Source of the DNA: Delphinus delphis
Taxonomy: Eukaryota > Chordata > Mammalia > Artiodactyla > Delphinidae
Assembly (NCBI RefSeq): GCF_949987515.2
Contig: NC_082696.1
Span: 34,576,431-34,640,430, forward strand
Length of the DNA stretch: 64,000 bases
Reading direction: 5' to 3'
The notes below the pieces were generated by a model. It made no database searches and was not told where the DNA came from. It saw only the letters and a list, made by a program, of their open reading frames with translations. The translations under genes and the position numbers were made by a program. Of this stretch, positions 1 through 12,277 are shown one piece after another; position 1 is the first letter of the stretch, and every line of letters starts with the position of its first letter.

Positions 1-1411
1 TAAAAGTAAGTGCAAGTTAAAACTTTATAGATGCACTCTGGAGAAAGTGTACCCTCTAACATAGTCTGGTGTTCATCTTTAAGCATTTATTAGACTTTTG
101 CATCATCCTTTATATTCATTCCTGACCTGTGTTTGGGTGTAGTTAGGGTTTAGGCCAAAAGGCAAAATCACAGAAAAAATAGAGATTATTTAGTCCTTTA
201 ATACTGCTAATTTACCTTGCTATGTTATTCTCTAAATGAAGGGTCATGTGTTCCTAGAGCCTCATAAAATACTTAGTTTTTTTGATTATGAGTTGTCTGA
301 GGATACTGCCCTCATCAGATATATTCAGTAACATAACCAGATACAGTCACTTTTCCAATGAAGACATATTCATTTGTGGACCAACTACTTGGCATATACA
401 GACCCTCATATTAAATTGCATTCAGTAGAGTCATTCATTAAACATAGTTTAGCACCATGGCTATCTAGGCACTGCCATTTAAGAAACTTTTATGTTTTGG
501 GTTCTTGTTTAGTTTTTCTAGTAATACAGTTTTATTACATTTTATAAAATTTCTGATTCACAACTGTAAAGAAATTAAAAAAAAAAAACTGATCCTTCAC
601 AATAGAAGTGTGAAAAGCACTGTCCTAGACTATTCAGCCCTTTTAAATCTTTATACTAAATGCAAGAGTTCTTAAAAGATAAAGGCTAATAGAGAGGGTT
701 GTATAGTGAAGTACATTACTAGCCACAGTTACAAGGTAGTGATAAATCAATACAAATTGCTCTAGCTGATTTTCCCCCCAACTTGATCAGTACCCTGTCA
801 GTTATCTTCTATGACAAATTATATTATAAAAGTACCTACTTGTTATTAAAAAAACACCAAAAGCTTTCATAGCATTCTGCTAAAAAGATAAGTTCCTTCC
901 GTAGGTTGGCTCTTTTTAGCTTAACTTTCTTACCTTGGAGAGTTGCCTGGAATTCACTCAACTGACAGAAGAAGAAGAGAAATAATCTTAATATGAATAT
1001 TCCAAAGAATTGAGCTCATGCACCATTCTAGCATTATCCTACTCGCTGCCCCCAAACCCTTTAAGCACCAGCTGATAATACATGTAATGAATTAATATGT
1101 CAGAAACAGGTCTACATGGCATGTATAGACCCTCATACTAAATTGCCTTCAATTGAGTCATAATTTAAACTTTCTTAGAGAAAATGGCTTTTTAAAAACA
1201 TTTTCTAAAGCAAAACATTAACTTATGAATTAAAAAATGACATTCTACAGTGCTCACAATCTCGTCACTCTAACATTATCTTTCCCTTTAGTGACAAAAT
1301 TGATGAAATAAAAAGCTAGAATTGTATTAAAATCATTTGCTTCAAATTTTTAAATTTGTCTTGATTAATTAAAATATCTAGAATGAAATATAAATTAAGA
1401 AAATATTTGAG

Positions 1412-2010
1412 TATTAGTTTTCTATTGCAGCCATAACAAATTACCACAAATTTAGTGGCTTATAACAACATCAGCTTATCTCACAGATGTATAGGTTGGA
1501 AATCTGGCTGGGCTCAACTGGGTTCTCTAAACCTGGTCACACAAGGCCCAAATCAATATGTTGGCTGGACTGGGCTCTGAGGGATCATCTACTTCAAGGT
1601 CCATCCTGGTTACAGCTGGCAGAATTCAGCCCCATGCACTTGTAAGACTGAGGTCCCTGTTTTTCTGTCAGCCTGTCAGCCAGGGGCCAGTCTTTGCTCT
1701 TGGAGGATGCCTGCATTCCTTCTCATGTTTTCCATGTGGCCCCCCTTCAGCAGTGGTGGGTTAAGTTCCTTTCGTACTTTGAATCTTTCTCACTTTCCCC
1801 TCTGCTGCATCTCTCTGACTCCAGTTGGAGAAAGTTTTCTGCTTTTAAGAGCTCATGTGGTTAGATTAGGCCCACTCAGGTAATCAAGGATAATGCCCCT
1901 ATTTTGGTGTATATAACCTTAATTACATTTGCACAGTCCCTTTTACTATGTTTACTATGCACAGCTTCCAGGGATTAGGGCCCCGGACATCTTTGTGGGA
2001 CCATTCTACC
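1412..2010. repeat. Ancient mammalian interspersed repeat, family not assigned
   Basis: It begins attagttttctattgcagcc and continues through a stretch (ataacaaattaccacaaa) that I know recurs widely in mammalian genomes. It ends near ggacatctttgtgggaccat. The full consensus length seems present. I could not name the family with confidence. An open frame at 1558-1764 lies inside it and is not a gene. Confidence 0.5.
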
Positions 2011-2128
2011 TACATCGTATGGGCTTGGCATAGAGAATATTGCCAGATTTTTTGCTTTTATATTCCTATTTGATCACCAATTAAAATTGGTAACTTTGTT
2101 ACTCTAAGCTACCTTTGTAACTCTTTTT

Positions 2129-2488
2129 TTTTTTTTTATAAATTTATTTATCTATTTATTTATTTTTGGCTGCCTTGGGTCTTTGTTGCTGCATGCGGGC
2201 TTTCTTTTTAGTGGTAGCGAGCTGGGGCTACTCTTCGTTGCAGCGCGCAGGCTTCTCATTGTGGTGGCTTCTCTTGCAGAGCACGGGCTCCAGGCGCGCA
2301 GGCTTCAGTAGTTGTGGCACATGGGCTCAGTAGTTGTGGCACTCAGGCTCTAGAGCACAGGCTCAGTAGTTGTGGCACACGGGCCCAGTTGCTCCGCAGC
2401 ATGTGGGAATCTTCCCGGCCCAGGGCCTGAACCCATGTCCCCTGCATCGGCAGGCGGACTCCCAACCACTGCACCACCAGGGAAGCCC
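2129..2488 (-). repeat. CHR-type SINE, long variant with internal triplication
   Basis: This tRNA-derived SINE is read on the - strand: the T-run at the left is its A-tail and the tRNA-like head (ccaccagggaagccc on +) is at the right. A 13-bp target-site duplication, tgtaactcttttt, occurs at 2116-2128 and 2489-2501. The body is about 360 bp against roughly 205 bp for the other copies here. Part of the excess comes from three copies of cagtagttgtggcac (see findings). Confidence 0.93.
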
Positions 2489-2933
2489 TGTAACTCTTTT
2501 TAAACTTTTATTTAGGTACTTTTTAGACAACATTAATAAGAGTTCCTATATACACCAAATTAATAAAGGTTCGTTGATATAAACATTATTTTAAGTGTAA
2601 CTATAGTATGGTTTCTTAGATTGGTTTCAAGCTCAAGTTTCCAGAATGTATTTTAGGAGGTACTTAGAACACTCATTCCTTGATTCTGCTTTCTGTCTTA
2701 TTCCATATCATTCAGAAAAAGGGGGTCGGGGTGGGACAAAGGGGAGAGAAAAGAAAATCTCTCAGAACTACCCTAGAAAATAGAAAATGACAAACTCAGA
2801 CTGCTTGGCTTTTCAGCATCAACTTTTGGCAGTCAAAAGCATGTAAACAGTTTAATTACATGTCTAATATTTAGTTTTTGCTACTTAATTTGGTATAAGA
2901 GAGAAACTGGAATTGCATTTTTTGTTTGGAAAT

Positions 2934-3222
2934 ATAGTCAGCCCTCTGTATCTGCGGGTTCCAAATTCAAGGATTCAACCAAGGATTGAAAATATTCTGG
3001 AAAAACATCCAGAAAGTTTCAAAAAGCAAAACTTCAATTTGCCACGTACTTGCAGCTGTTGACATAGCATTTACATTGTATTAGCTATAAATAATCTAGA
3101 GATGATTTAAAGTATATGGGAGGATGTGTGTAGGTTACATAAAAATACTACACTATTTTATATGAAGAAATTGAGCATCTGAGGATTTGATATATGTGGG
3201 GAGTCCCAGAACCAATCGTGGA
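2934..3222. mobile_element. Tigger/MER2-like non-autonomous DNA transposon
   Basis: The left end reads tagtcagccctctgtatctg and the right end ggggagtcccagaaccaat. The conserved middle atttacattgtattagctat and agagatgatttaaagtatat are typical of the TcMar-Tigger group. There is no transposase frame. Confidence 0.65.
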
Positions 3223-3300
3223 ATGAACAGAGAATTTTCCTATAACATATTATCACTTAAATTTACCGATTTTTAACACTTGCTGTTTTGTTTTTCACCT

Positions 3301-3301
3301 C

Positions 3302-3336
<35 letters not shown>

Positions 3337-3339
3337 TGT
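3301..3339. repeat. (GT)n/(TA)n microsatellite
   Basis: This is an uninterrupted alternating pyrimidine-purine run of GT units passing into TA and TGTA units. A further TA run lies at about 3341-3355. Confidence 0.9.
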
Positions 3340-3798
3340 TTTATATATATATATAATAATTTTTTTCTGAGAAATTTGAGTAGGTTGCAAACATCTTGCC
3401 CTTTTACTCCTTTAAACCCACATTACTCACATAAATATATATTATTTTTTAAGAACTAGAGTATTTCCTTATTTAACCACAGCACAGTTGTCAAATGCAG
3501 GAAATTTAACATCAGTGCCATACTTTTATCTAACATACTATCCATATTCCAGTTGTGTCGATTCAGCAGTAATACCCAGTATAGCACTCCTGGACTTTTC
3601 CTCCACTGCGAGATCATGTACTGCACTTAGTTGTCAGAGTTCTTTACATTCAGAACTGAGATTATTTATTTATTTATTTATTTTTGAGATAATTTATTTT
3701 TAAGCCAATAAGTTTGTGTTATAACATCAATAGTAAATAATACAGGTGATGATAGTTTTAAAATGTTTATTGTGCTTTCTGGTTGTAAAAGGATATGT

Positions 3799-3925
3799 GT
3801 GCATGCTGGTGAATATGAATCACCTGGGGATTTTATTAATATGCAGTTCTGATTTCATCTCAGGGGTGAAGCCTGAGGTGATGCTGATGTTGCTGGTCCA
3901 CAGACCACACATTGAATAACAAGGT
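3799..3925 (+). mobile_element. MER5-like hAT-Charlie fragment
   Basis: It contains atgaatcacctggggatttt, ggtgatgctgatgttgctgg and tccacagaccacacattga in the order of the MER5A consensus. It is non-coding. Confidence 0.65.
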
Positions 3926-4034
3926 TCTAGATTATTTTGAAAACACTTATTTCAAAAATATTTTACATATTGTAAAATATACCTTACTGTACAGTAAAAA
4001 AAATTTTTTAATGTACAGTTATAGACTAAAAATT

Positions 4035-4600
4035 AAAGTTGTTGCCATTCAAAGATAATTAGCATTAGCACTGTGGTGTGCTTTCTTCACATCTTTTTAA
4101 AACAGATGTATAACTATTTTTTAAAAATTAGGATCATATGACATATAGTTTACTTGGAAAACATGAATTTAATAAATTTAAAATATTCCATCAGTTTGGA
4201 TTACTAAAATATCCTCCTTCGGTTGTTCCTAATTTTTCTCTATTATGATTAATGCTGTGATAACTGCCTTATAAATAAGGCTTTGTCCTTTTGGATTATT
4301 TCCTTAGAATAAATCCTAGTACTTATTAAGTACTTCAAGTACTTAGTCAAGGGATGTGAAAATGTTTAAGGTGTTTGATATATGGTGCCAAGTTATCCTC
4401 CAGAAAAGATTCTGCCAATTTATACAACTACCAGCAGTATATGAGTGTCTGTTTGAGAGCATCCTTTCTTACAATGAGTATTACTCTTTTAAAAGATCTT
4501 TTCTAATTTTGATAATCAAAAATTAAATTTTATTTTCATTTGCAATTTTTAAAGGTTTCAGTGAGGCATAAATTTTCACATGTTCATTGATGTGTATCTG
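4035..4600 (-). mobile_element. Ancient L1 fragment, antisense
   Basis: Read on +, it shows the reverse complement of an old L1 3' part: tgtgctttcttcacatcttt, ctattatgattaatgctgtg and ccagaaaagattctgccaat. It is highly diverged. A short GT run (about 4599-4616) closes it. Confidence 0.6.
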
Positions 4601-5028
4601 TGTGTGTGTGTGTGTGAATTGTCTGCATTTTCTTTTTGCTCTTCTTTGGAGTATCCAAGATTTAGCTGTTTATACACTGGATGAAAAACATTTTTATTCC
4701 TCCATCTCCCTAGAGAAATAAGATTCTCACTTATGCAGTTTAGAGCCTGCCTATCTAATTTGTTTTCAATCTCTAACATTGCTTTCATGAATATAAATAA
4801 CCCTCAGCCAAAGGTATTAGCATTTCCAGCTGCTACCCATTAGTTCAAAGTATATTACAAAGAAAGGGAGCTATAAACAGCCTTGTCCCAAGGGAGCTAC
4901 TGTAGGTAGCTCTTTTCTTAAAATACTAAATAAGTAAAACACAAAATACACATACACACTTGCACAAATGTGCACGTGCACACACACACCAACCAGCACA
5001 TCCCAGAGTCATTAGAAAAGAAATTCCC

Positions 5029-5236
5029 TTTTTTTTTTTTTTTTCCTGTACGCGGGCCTCTCACTGTTGTGGCCTCTCCCGTTGCGGAGCACAGGCTCCG
5101 GACGCGCAGGCTCAGCGGTCATGGCTCACGGGCCCAGCCGCTCCGCGGCATGTGGGATCTTCCCGGACCGGGGCACGAACCCGCGTTCCCTGCATCGGCA
5201 GGCGGACTCTCAACCACTGCGCCACCAGGGAAGCCC
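5029..5236 (-). repeat. CHR-type SINE
   Basis: A T-run at the left is followed by gtacgcgggcctctcactgt, and the element ends at accagggaagccc. It is flanked by aaattcc on both sides (5021-5027 and 5239-5245), a probable target-site duplication. Frames seen across this element are SINE artefacts. Confidence 0.92.
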
Positions 5237-5478
5237 ACAAATTCCATTTTTGCTGCGGCAGTGCCTGTTCTTTAAATATGAGCTGTCCACCTTAGGAAGC
5301 AGTCACGCTGCCCACGCATGTTGCTTTGTTTTGTAGTTATCACTATTATGCTGAAAGACTTACTTTAGAGCCTGTGATATCAAGAAAATGCACCTCTGAG
5401 CATGCTAGGATTACTGAGTATTAAAATCAGACTATATTCCCAAAACATTTCACTGTCTGTTTCTATCTCACTGTACCA

Positions 5479-5480
<2 letters not shown>

Positions 5481-5560
<80 letters not shown>
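5481..5560. repeat. Pure (AC)40 microsatellite
   Basis: There are forty uninterrupted AC units (80 nt). The two open frames here, poly-His/Thr on + and poly-Val/Cys on -, are by-products of the repeat. Confidence 0.98.
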
Positions 5561-5563
<3 letters not shown>

Positions 5564-5891
5564 ATTCACTCATTCAACCACATACTCTCTTAGTCAAGCA
5601 GTCTCCCTGCATAAAATACACGGAGCCTCATGAGAACAATCAGCTGAGAGCAGGAAATCAGAACAGTGAGCTATGGGGAAAATCTTTGGAGTCTTTCCTT
5701 CTGTTTTCCATAATTTGTCTTACGTTGTGATGGCAGGTAGAAAACATGAGGAAGGAGGTGCCAGGAAAGTACATGCACAAACAAATAAGTGTCTGTGTTC
5801 AAAGCATGATTTTAAAGTATTGTTTGTGGTCAGGTATGTTGTTGCTATTATATAATTTTATGTGCCATATTTCCCCATATCACCAGTTTGC

Positions 5892-6156
5892 TTTGTTGTA
5901 TTTGGGTCTTCGTTTCTGTGCGAGGGCTTTCTCTAGTTGCGGCGAGCAGGGGCCACTCTTCATCGCGGTGCGCGGGCGTCTCACTGTCGCGGCCTCTCTT
6001 GTTGCAGAGCACAGGCTCGAGACGCGCAGGCTCAGTAGTTGTGGCTCACGGGCCTAGTTGCTCCACAGCATTTGGGATCTTCCCAGACCAGGGCTCAAAC
6101 CCGTGTCCCCTGCATTGGCAGGCAGATTTTCAACCACTGCGCCACCAGGGAAGCCT
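5892..6156 (-). repeat. CHR-type SINE, older long-form copy
   Basis: It begins with the diverged left part (tttgggtcttcgtttctgtg) that aligns to the left part of the 2129-2488 copy, and ends at accagggaagcct. The long T-run is lost and there are several CpG-decay differences, so it is older than the 205-bp copies. No clear duplication remains. Confidence 0.85.
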
Positions 6157-6872
6157 GGTTCGTTCTTAATACCATGTAAAAGGACCAGCAATTTCTGGCC
6201 CTACAGTTTATTTAAATCAATGATTTCAGACTTCAAATTTATATTACATGATTTAATTTTGTAACAGGACTGCCTTCTTTAAAATTTTTAAATATTTCAG
6301 CTTTTACTTACATTGTATGATATTCCTTAAGTTAGTCTTAGAGAGATATATGTCTATTTTTCTTTTTTTAAATCACCTTGGAATCTTCTGCTTCAGCCAT
6401 ATCTATAACAACACAGTATTATTTCTACCTTTATTTGGAAATCAAAAATTGTATATATTTTGTATTCTCCATTAACAGATATTGAGGAAAGGTAGTATAT
6501 CATTATTTGCTGGGCTTCAGTGCGAGCATAGCTCTTACTTTAGGGACTGAGTGAGTTTAGTCCAGGAAACAACTTTATGATGTCTTTCTAGCAGAAACAC
6601 TGCTGTATTTGTAGTGACTTATCTATTAATGTAACCAACTTGATAATAATAAAAGCTAGTACACAGTTTAATATGTACACTGTGAGGCTACAAAATACAT
6701 ACAATTTTTATATTCCAAATAAAAGTATAAATAATACTGTGTTCTATAGATGTGGCTCAGACAGAAAATTTCACACTGATTTTTTTTTAAACATATATAA
6801 ACACAATTCCTCTAAGATTCTGTTTAAAAGAATTGTGGTGTATATATGTTCTAAGTAACTTTCATATATTAA

Positions 6873-6995
6873 CCATTTAATACTCATGGTAATTCTATGG
6901 CATAAGTACTATTGTTATATCTATTTTATAAACAAGCATACTGAGGCCCAGGGATGTTAAGTAATCTACTCTTCCTCATCCTCTTTATACCATGT
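6873..6995 (-). repeat. MIR fragment
   Basis: The string tactgaggcccagggatgtt followed by aagtaatct is the reversed MIR core, preceded by the expected actcatggtaattctatggc segment. Confidence 0.6.
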
Positions 6996-9264
6996 GTCTT
7001 TTTTCTTTGCTGTATTTTATGAGGTGTAAAATGCAGCCGGTCTAGTGGCCAAGCCAGGCAGTCAGTCTGGTTTACATTTATGCACTTCACATCAAAGCTC
7101 CTACTCTATCCCAATGCAGTTATTTATGTGTTTCTCTTTGCCACAGAGATCAGTAAAAGTACCTTTCTTTAATAATAAACATTTTTTACTTTTACTAAAA
7201 ATCTTCCTGTTTTAGTAAAATTTGGTAATTGTTTTAAAATTGTTTTTCTTGAATACATTTGTCCAAAGTCCTGCAACTTATAGCCAACTCATCAGAAAGT
7301 AGTAGCACAATGAACAGTCCTTTCAGGTATCAACATTGACTTTGCAACACCTGTCAAAGGTGATACTCTTCCTCAAGTTATGGGTAGTTTTTCCTATAAC
7401 ACTGATGCATCCATACTGTAACACCAGATATATCCATATTTGATTAAATTTCCTCATCTCCCCTCTCCCAAGGTGTTGCAGGAAATTTTCAACTTTGCTA
7501 ATAATAATGACACTAATAAACAGATGATACTTACAATTCTTTTACTTTTCAAAATAAGAGAGTTTAATATGGTTTTATAAATGAGTCGGGCTATAAGGCT
7601 TCAGAATCTTAAGATTCAGGTCTTCCAGTTTTCTACATAGATTAATAGATTATCCCTTGCAATAAATTACATTACATACAGGTAACTGCATCTAAACTCT
7701 AGCAGTAATTAGTGTATAATCCTATAAGGCCTATCAGGAAGCAGTTTCTGTTTTTGGATGCATCTTGCTCATATGACGTTTTCTTCATAAATTCTGGTTA
7801 TCACCATTGAAGATTTTATATTTAACTTTTAGGTTAATAAAGAGTATTGTGGAAGGTTATCATCTGAATGTTCCATATTTCTTTCATTGTTAGACTGAAC
7901 TACTTTGTGTTCTTTTGTCACTAATACATTTTTTGGTCATATTTTCTAATGTATTGATAATATGTACATCAGTACACAAGTACACCCTAGGCATGACATG
8001 TAAAGAATGGATGTCAGAGTTTGATCACAATAGGTATTTTTATAAAGATCACCTCAGGATTTGTTAGAGTTATAAAATATGATTCAAAAAATCATACCTC
8101 ACCTTATAAAATAAGGCAAAAGGGAAAAACCACACATGGTGTAAAGATGGTAATAAACATTCTTCTTTAGAAGCAAATAATTCCAAATATAAATATGCTT
8201 CCATATATAATAAGTTTTGTTGTCATAAGTTCATCTACATTATCCCAACATCTAGAACTTTAACCAACTTTTATGTTCAGCTGATTTTAAATGAATTTTT
8301 CCCTGACATAATAATCCTTTTCTGTACTGTAGGCATAGATCTGAGCCATCAGTGTCAATTTCAGTATATAATGAGGAACTGTGACACATTTATTTTGTGA
8401 AAAGCTTTATAGGATTTTCAGTATTAACAATATTCCTATTTCCAAGTCTATTAGACATTATTGTAATGTCTAGTCTACTTTCTTAACTTTTGACCTTGAT
8501 TTCTGTTTATTATAAGACAGTACTCCTCTCACAACTTGGGGCTAGATTCAGATTAAGACACTTGTTCTTTCTTCCCTCCCATTTAAAAATAATTTATTGA
8601 AAACTACTATTTTCATGGCTATTTGCTTCTAATAGCAGTTGTCCGTAATAGAGGCAGATTTTCTCTTACAGGAATTCACAGCTGTGAAGAGAAAGTTCTC
8701 TTTCCCAGTGGGTTAGTAAATAGGCTTTTGTGAGAATTCTCTACTGGAATATTTCTCTTGATTAAAGGGTCAGAGACTGAAAGTCTATTGTTCTTGGTAC
8801 TAAAAGAACCAAACCACCTGCAGCTAAGCATTGAACTCTTTGGAAAACCAGAACTATCTTAAAGTCTTCGTTTTTGTAATGAGTAGTTTGAAAGCAATAA
8901 TTTTTCTTAAAAAATTAAAATTCAGACATGACTTTTGGTCCAAATTAGAGATTTTAACATAGTGGATGCATTGAAGAATGCAGTCCAAATAAAACTCATA
9001 CGCTGCATTCTCTAAACAGTATAGCTTTATGCAGCCTATTAATACTATACACATTTAACTGGCAAATGTGACTGCTGTGCCCACTAATCTCTTTGTGTTT
9101 ATTCCCTTTTATTGTTCCACTTGATTATTAATCCCCCTACTCATAAAAGTCCCAAGATTTGAGGGAAATGAATCCCTGCTATAGGAAATCACTCAAGTCC
9201 AACCCAAGCCACTGTCAACTTTAATGGTATCCCTGCTTCCACTCATCTAGTTAACTATTTTATG

Positions 9265-9480
9265 TACTGTGAGGTTAAGAGCACACATAATGAAGCTAAC
9301 TTACTTGGATTTAAAATTCTGGTCCTGCTATAGCTGCATGGCCTTGGGTGTGCTATTTATTTAATCGCTGTTGCCTCTGTTTCCCTCTGTAAAATGAGCA
9401 TATTACTGTACCTCATATGGTGGTTCTGAGGATTAGTTAACATAAAGTTCCTTAAATAGTTGGTGTGCTATTAAATGCTA
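9265..9480 (+). repeat. MIR
   Basis: It follows the MIR consensus order: gaggttaagagcac, atggccttgggtgtgctatt, ctgtaaaatgagcat, tgaggattagttaa and gttggtgtgctat. It is diverged but nearly full length. Confidence 0.75.
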
Positions 9481-9489
9481 AATAGGCTA

Positions 9490-10000
9490 CTCTTACAAAA
9501 CAAATCAGATACTACTCCTTTGGTCAGCCTCCTCCTAAAGAGCTTCACACTTAAAAAATAAAACCTGACCTCCTTAGTGCCTATAAGCTTACCTGTCTGA
9601 TTTCATCCCCCATTACTCTCTGTTGGCTCTATTCAAGCTACATTAGCCTGTTCCCCAGAGATACTAAGCAGTTCTACTTCAAGGCCTTTGCACTTGCAAT
9701 TCCCTCTTCCTGGAATTCCCTCCCAGAATTTTGCATTGCTCACTCACTTGGGTAGCTGCTCAAATATTCAGAGGACTCCATCTAAAATAGCACACACCCA
9801 ACACACATTGCCTCATTCTCTAGTTCCTTGCCTCATTTTCTTTATAGCATTTATCACCACTGACATTATATTGTCCAGTGTCTTTCCTAACAGGAATGTA
9901 AACTCAGCATAAGGATTTTGTTTTGGTCATTCCTGTAGTCCCGCATCTAGTGTTGGTAGTGCTTAGGAAATATTTGTTGGAAGAGTGGATCAATCAATTG
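9490..10000 (+). repeat. L2 3' end
   Basis: It contains caaggcctttgcacttgcaa, tcttcctggaattccctccc and, near the end, gtaaactcagcataaggatt and gaaatatttgttgg, the usual L2 tail order. About 10000-10416 follows with nothing recognisable. Confidence 0.75.
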
Positions 10001-10416
10001 AGTTAAAAAGAAACCAAACATTCATTTTTTTTTTCCCCTGAGGACTACTGAGTTTAACTTACTATGCATTTTTTTTCATGGTATGCACCTAACATTCCTT
10101 ACTCCCATATTTTCACTTTAATCCAGGTTTTCTCAGTAGGCCACCACTCGAGAAAGATACACTTTGGGCTTTTAGAAGTAAACATAAAGATTAGATTCTT
10201 ATATGCAAAGTAAAAGATAAGCGAGCACAAGAATGTTGACCATGTTTTCAAAGGGAAGTGCTAAATACTGTGCAATAAATTGAATTCTATACTTAGCCAG
10301 ATTTTTTGAACATTGTTTTTAATACAACACATCTACCTGTAAAGATCTATGGAGATTTCAGATCAGATATGAATAGGTAGTACTTTGTGACTAAAGCATA
10401 TATAGTTTCAATTAAG

Positions 10417-10438
10417 TTTTTTCTTTTTTCTTCTGCAG
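10417..10438 (+). other. ECHDC1: 3' splice site of the last ECHDC1 exon
   Basis: An almost pure pyrimidine run ends in ctgcag, and the AG is at 10437-10438. The reading frame that follows matches ECHDC1 immediately. The first exon base completes an arginine codon, followed by Leu-Met-Thr, which agrees with the family sequence. Confidence 0.93.
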
Positions 10439-10847
10439 ATTAATGACTACCGAGAGTGAGATCAGATTTGTCCACAAGGAGATGGGTGTAATACCAAGCT
10501 GGGGAGGTGCTACCCGGCTAGTTGAAATAATTGGCAGTAGACAAGCCCTCAAAGTGTTAAGTGGGGCCCTTAAGCTGGATTCAAAAAAGGCTTTACAAAT
10601 AGGAATGGTTGAGGAGGTCTTGCAGTCTTCAGATGAAACCGAATGTCTCAGAGAGGCACAAGAGTGGCTACAGCAGTTTATCAAAGGGCCACCAGAAGTA
10701 ATTAGAGCTTTGAAAAAATCTGTTTCTTCAAGCAAAGAGCTTTGTTTAGAGGAGGCATTACAGACTGAAAGAGATCTTTTAGGAACAGTTTGGGGTGGAC
10801 CCGCAAATTTAGAGGCTATTGCTAGGAAAGGAAAGTTTAATAAATAG
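10439..10847 (+). CDS. ECHDC1: Ethylmalonyl-CoA decarboxylase, last coding exon (C-terminal 135 residues)
   Basis: ECHDC1 is a cytosolic crotonase-superfamily enzyme. It decarboxylates ethylmalonyl-CoA, a side product of acetyl-CoA carboxylase, and so acts in metabolite repair. The exon enters in phase with one base of an Arg codon, then reads Leu-Met-Thr-Thr-Glu and ends in Gly-Lys-Phe-Asn-Lys and TAG. The segment IRFVHKEMGVIPSWGG is the conserved crotonase stretch after the active-site loop. The motifs RLVEIIGSRQALKVLSGALK and LLGTVWGGPANLEAIA are the rest of the family signature. From memory the human protein has 307 residues, so this exon would cover about 173-307. The oxyanion-hole glycines are encoded upstream, outside the window. 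The frame is intact with no stops or indels. An apparent Met at 10443 is internal, not a start. RNF146 lies downstream in convergent orientation. Confidence 0.96.
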
Positions 10848-11342
10848 TTTAAAAAAATATGTACTACAGGTAAAACTCCAATGATTAATACGTATGAAAG
10901 TTAAATGATATTAAATATGAATGTCAGAACTACTTTGAAGGCTACTATTAGTATTTCAGTTTTAAACAACTGTTTGAATACCTGAACTCATTGGCCTAGT
11001 TTTCAGTCTATTTGGGTACTTACCAAGTAATTCTGAACATCTGACTAAAATATGCAACACTTTCAGCTTAAAAATTATTAGCAATTCCCAAATTCCCATA
11101 TTAGTTCTTAGGCTATAACCAAAGACCAGTTTTTAAAAGAAAAAACTACACAAAATCTCTTGTGTTATTTTTCATAAAGTCTTTGTCTTGCCTTACCTGG
11201 AAATTATTTACAAAAATAGCTTAATGAAACTTAGCAAAAGTGGAGAGGGGTCAGGGACAGGAAAATACGCAAAGGTATGATTAGTCCTCTTCTGCTCCAA
11301 GCAGCTGCAGTAAAGAAGTCATGGGTAACAGCCCTTCTTTTA

Positions 11343-11348
11343 AATAAA
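11343..11348 (+). terminator. ECHDC1: Candidate ECHDC1 polyadenylation signal (AATAAA)
   Basis: This is a canonical hexamer about 0.5 kb after the ECHDC1 stop, followed by T-rich sequence. The stretch between stop and hexamer contains no obvious repeat and is taken as 3' UTR. Another AATAAA at about 12257 belongs to an L1 tail and could serve as a secondary site. Transcript data are not available here. Confidence 0.45.
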
Positions 11349-11811
11349 GATGCTCCTCACCTCAGCCCTCTACAAATCTGGACCTTATTTATTTGATCTT
11401 TTAAATAATTATTAGATTTCTATTTTAAATTATCTACGAAACAATGATAGCCACCATAAAGAAAGTCTACTAACTACAAAATTGGCCAGTTCATTTGTGT
11501 GCTCCAGAATTTCCAAACCAATAGTTAAGAAGTACTGTAGTTTACGTAGTAATCAAATTGAACTTTGATCAAAACTGCCAAAGACTGCAGAGACTGAGGA
11601 AGCACCCTGTAACATACATTTGCATTTTACATCAGATTTCTATTTTTTTCTGAAAAGTAGCTAGTGTTTCTTCTTTTATAACTAGCTGTCTTTTAAAAGT
11701 AAAGTTAATAATGTGCAACTGAAACTTTTATGATCTCAGTAATACAGACTTTAAAAAACGTAAGTCAAAGAATTAAGTCCTAATTCTAACCTGTCACAAC
11801 AAGAGGTAAAA

Positions 11812-12277
11812 GGATGGACCTAGAGTCTGTCATACAGAGTGAAGTAAGTCAGAAAGAGAAAAAGCAAATACTAACACATTTGTATATGTATGCTAACACA
11901 TATACATGTAATCTACAAAAAAAAAAATGGTTCTGACGAACCTAGGGACAGGGCAGGTATAAAGACGCAGATGTAGAGAATGGACTTGAGGATGCAGTGG
12001 GGGAAGGGGAAGCTGGGACGAAGTGAGAGAGTAGCACTGACATATATACACTACCAAATGTAAAATAGACAGCTAGTGGGAAGCGGCTGCATAGCACAGG
12101 GAGATCAGCTCAATGCTTTGTGACCACCTAGAGGGGTGGGATAAGGAGGGTGGGAGGGAGGCTTAAGAGGGAGGGGATATGGGGATATATGTATACATAT
12201 AGCTGATTCACTTTGTTGTTCAGCAGAAACTAACAACATTGAAAGCAATTATACTCCAATAAATATGTAAAAAAATA
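11812..12277 (+). mobile_element. 5'-truncated L1, 3' tail only
   Basis: The sequence starts at the ggacctagagtctgtcatac segment of L1, runs through a G-rich 3' UTR (gaggggtgggataagg around 12130) and ends with ctccaataaatatg plus an A-rich tail. It lies in the same orientation as ECHDC1, between the two convergent genes. I could not identify a convincing target-site duplication. It belongs to the same L1 subtype as the copy at 47745-48412. Confidence 0.85.

Larger units (their letters stand above)
1..10438 (+). other. ECHDC1: Last intron of ECHDC1 (partial, 3' part)
   Basis: This is inferred from the acceptor site and coding exon that follow. I looked for the preceding coding exon, which should encode the crotonase segment around the glycine-rich oxyanion loop, and did not see it. 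The upstream exons therefore lie left of the window. The intron is AT-rich and filled with interspersed repeats, listed separately. Within it, about 1-1410, 4800-4960, 6260-6870 and 7000-9260 look like unique AT-rich sequence in which I recognise nothing. Confidence 0.8.

Noticed and set aside
4960..5336. Repeated frames with the recurring peptide AAMAHGPSRS or similar
   Set aside because: The same peptides recur at every CHR-type SINE (also near 20.7, 37.6, 50.2, 58.9 and 61.6 kb), so they are SINE artefacts.
5380..5593. Poly-Val/Cys and poly-His/Thr frames
   Set aside because: They are translations of the (AC)40 microsatellite.
10412..10735. 107-codon - strand frame over the ECHDC1 exon
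   Set aside because: It is a shadow of the real + strand coding exon, with no domain of its own, and crosses the splice site.
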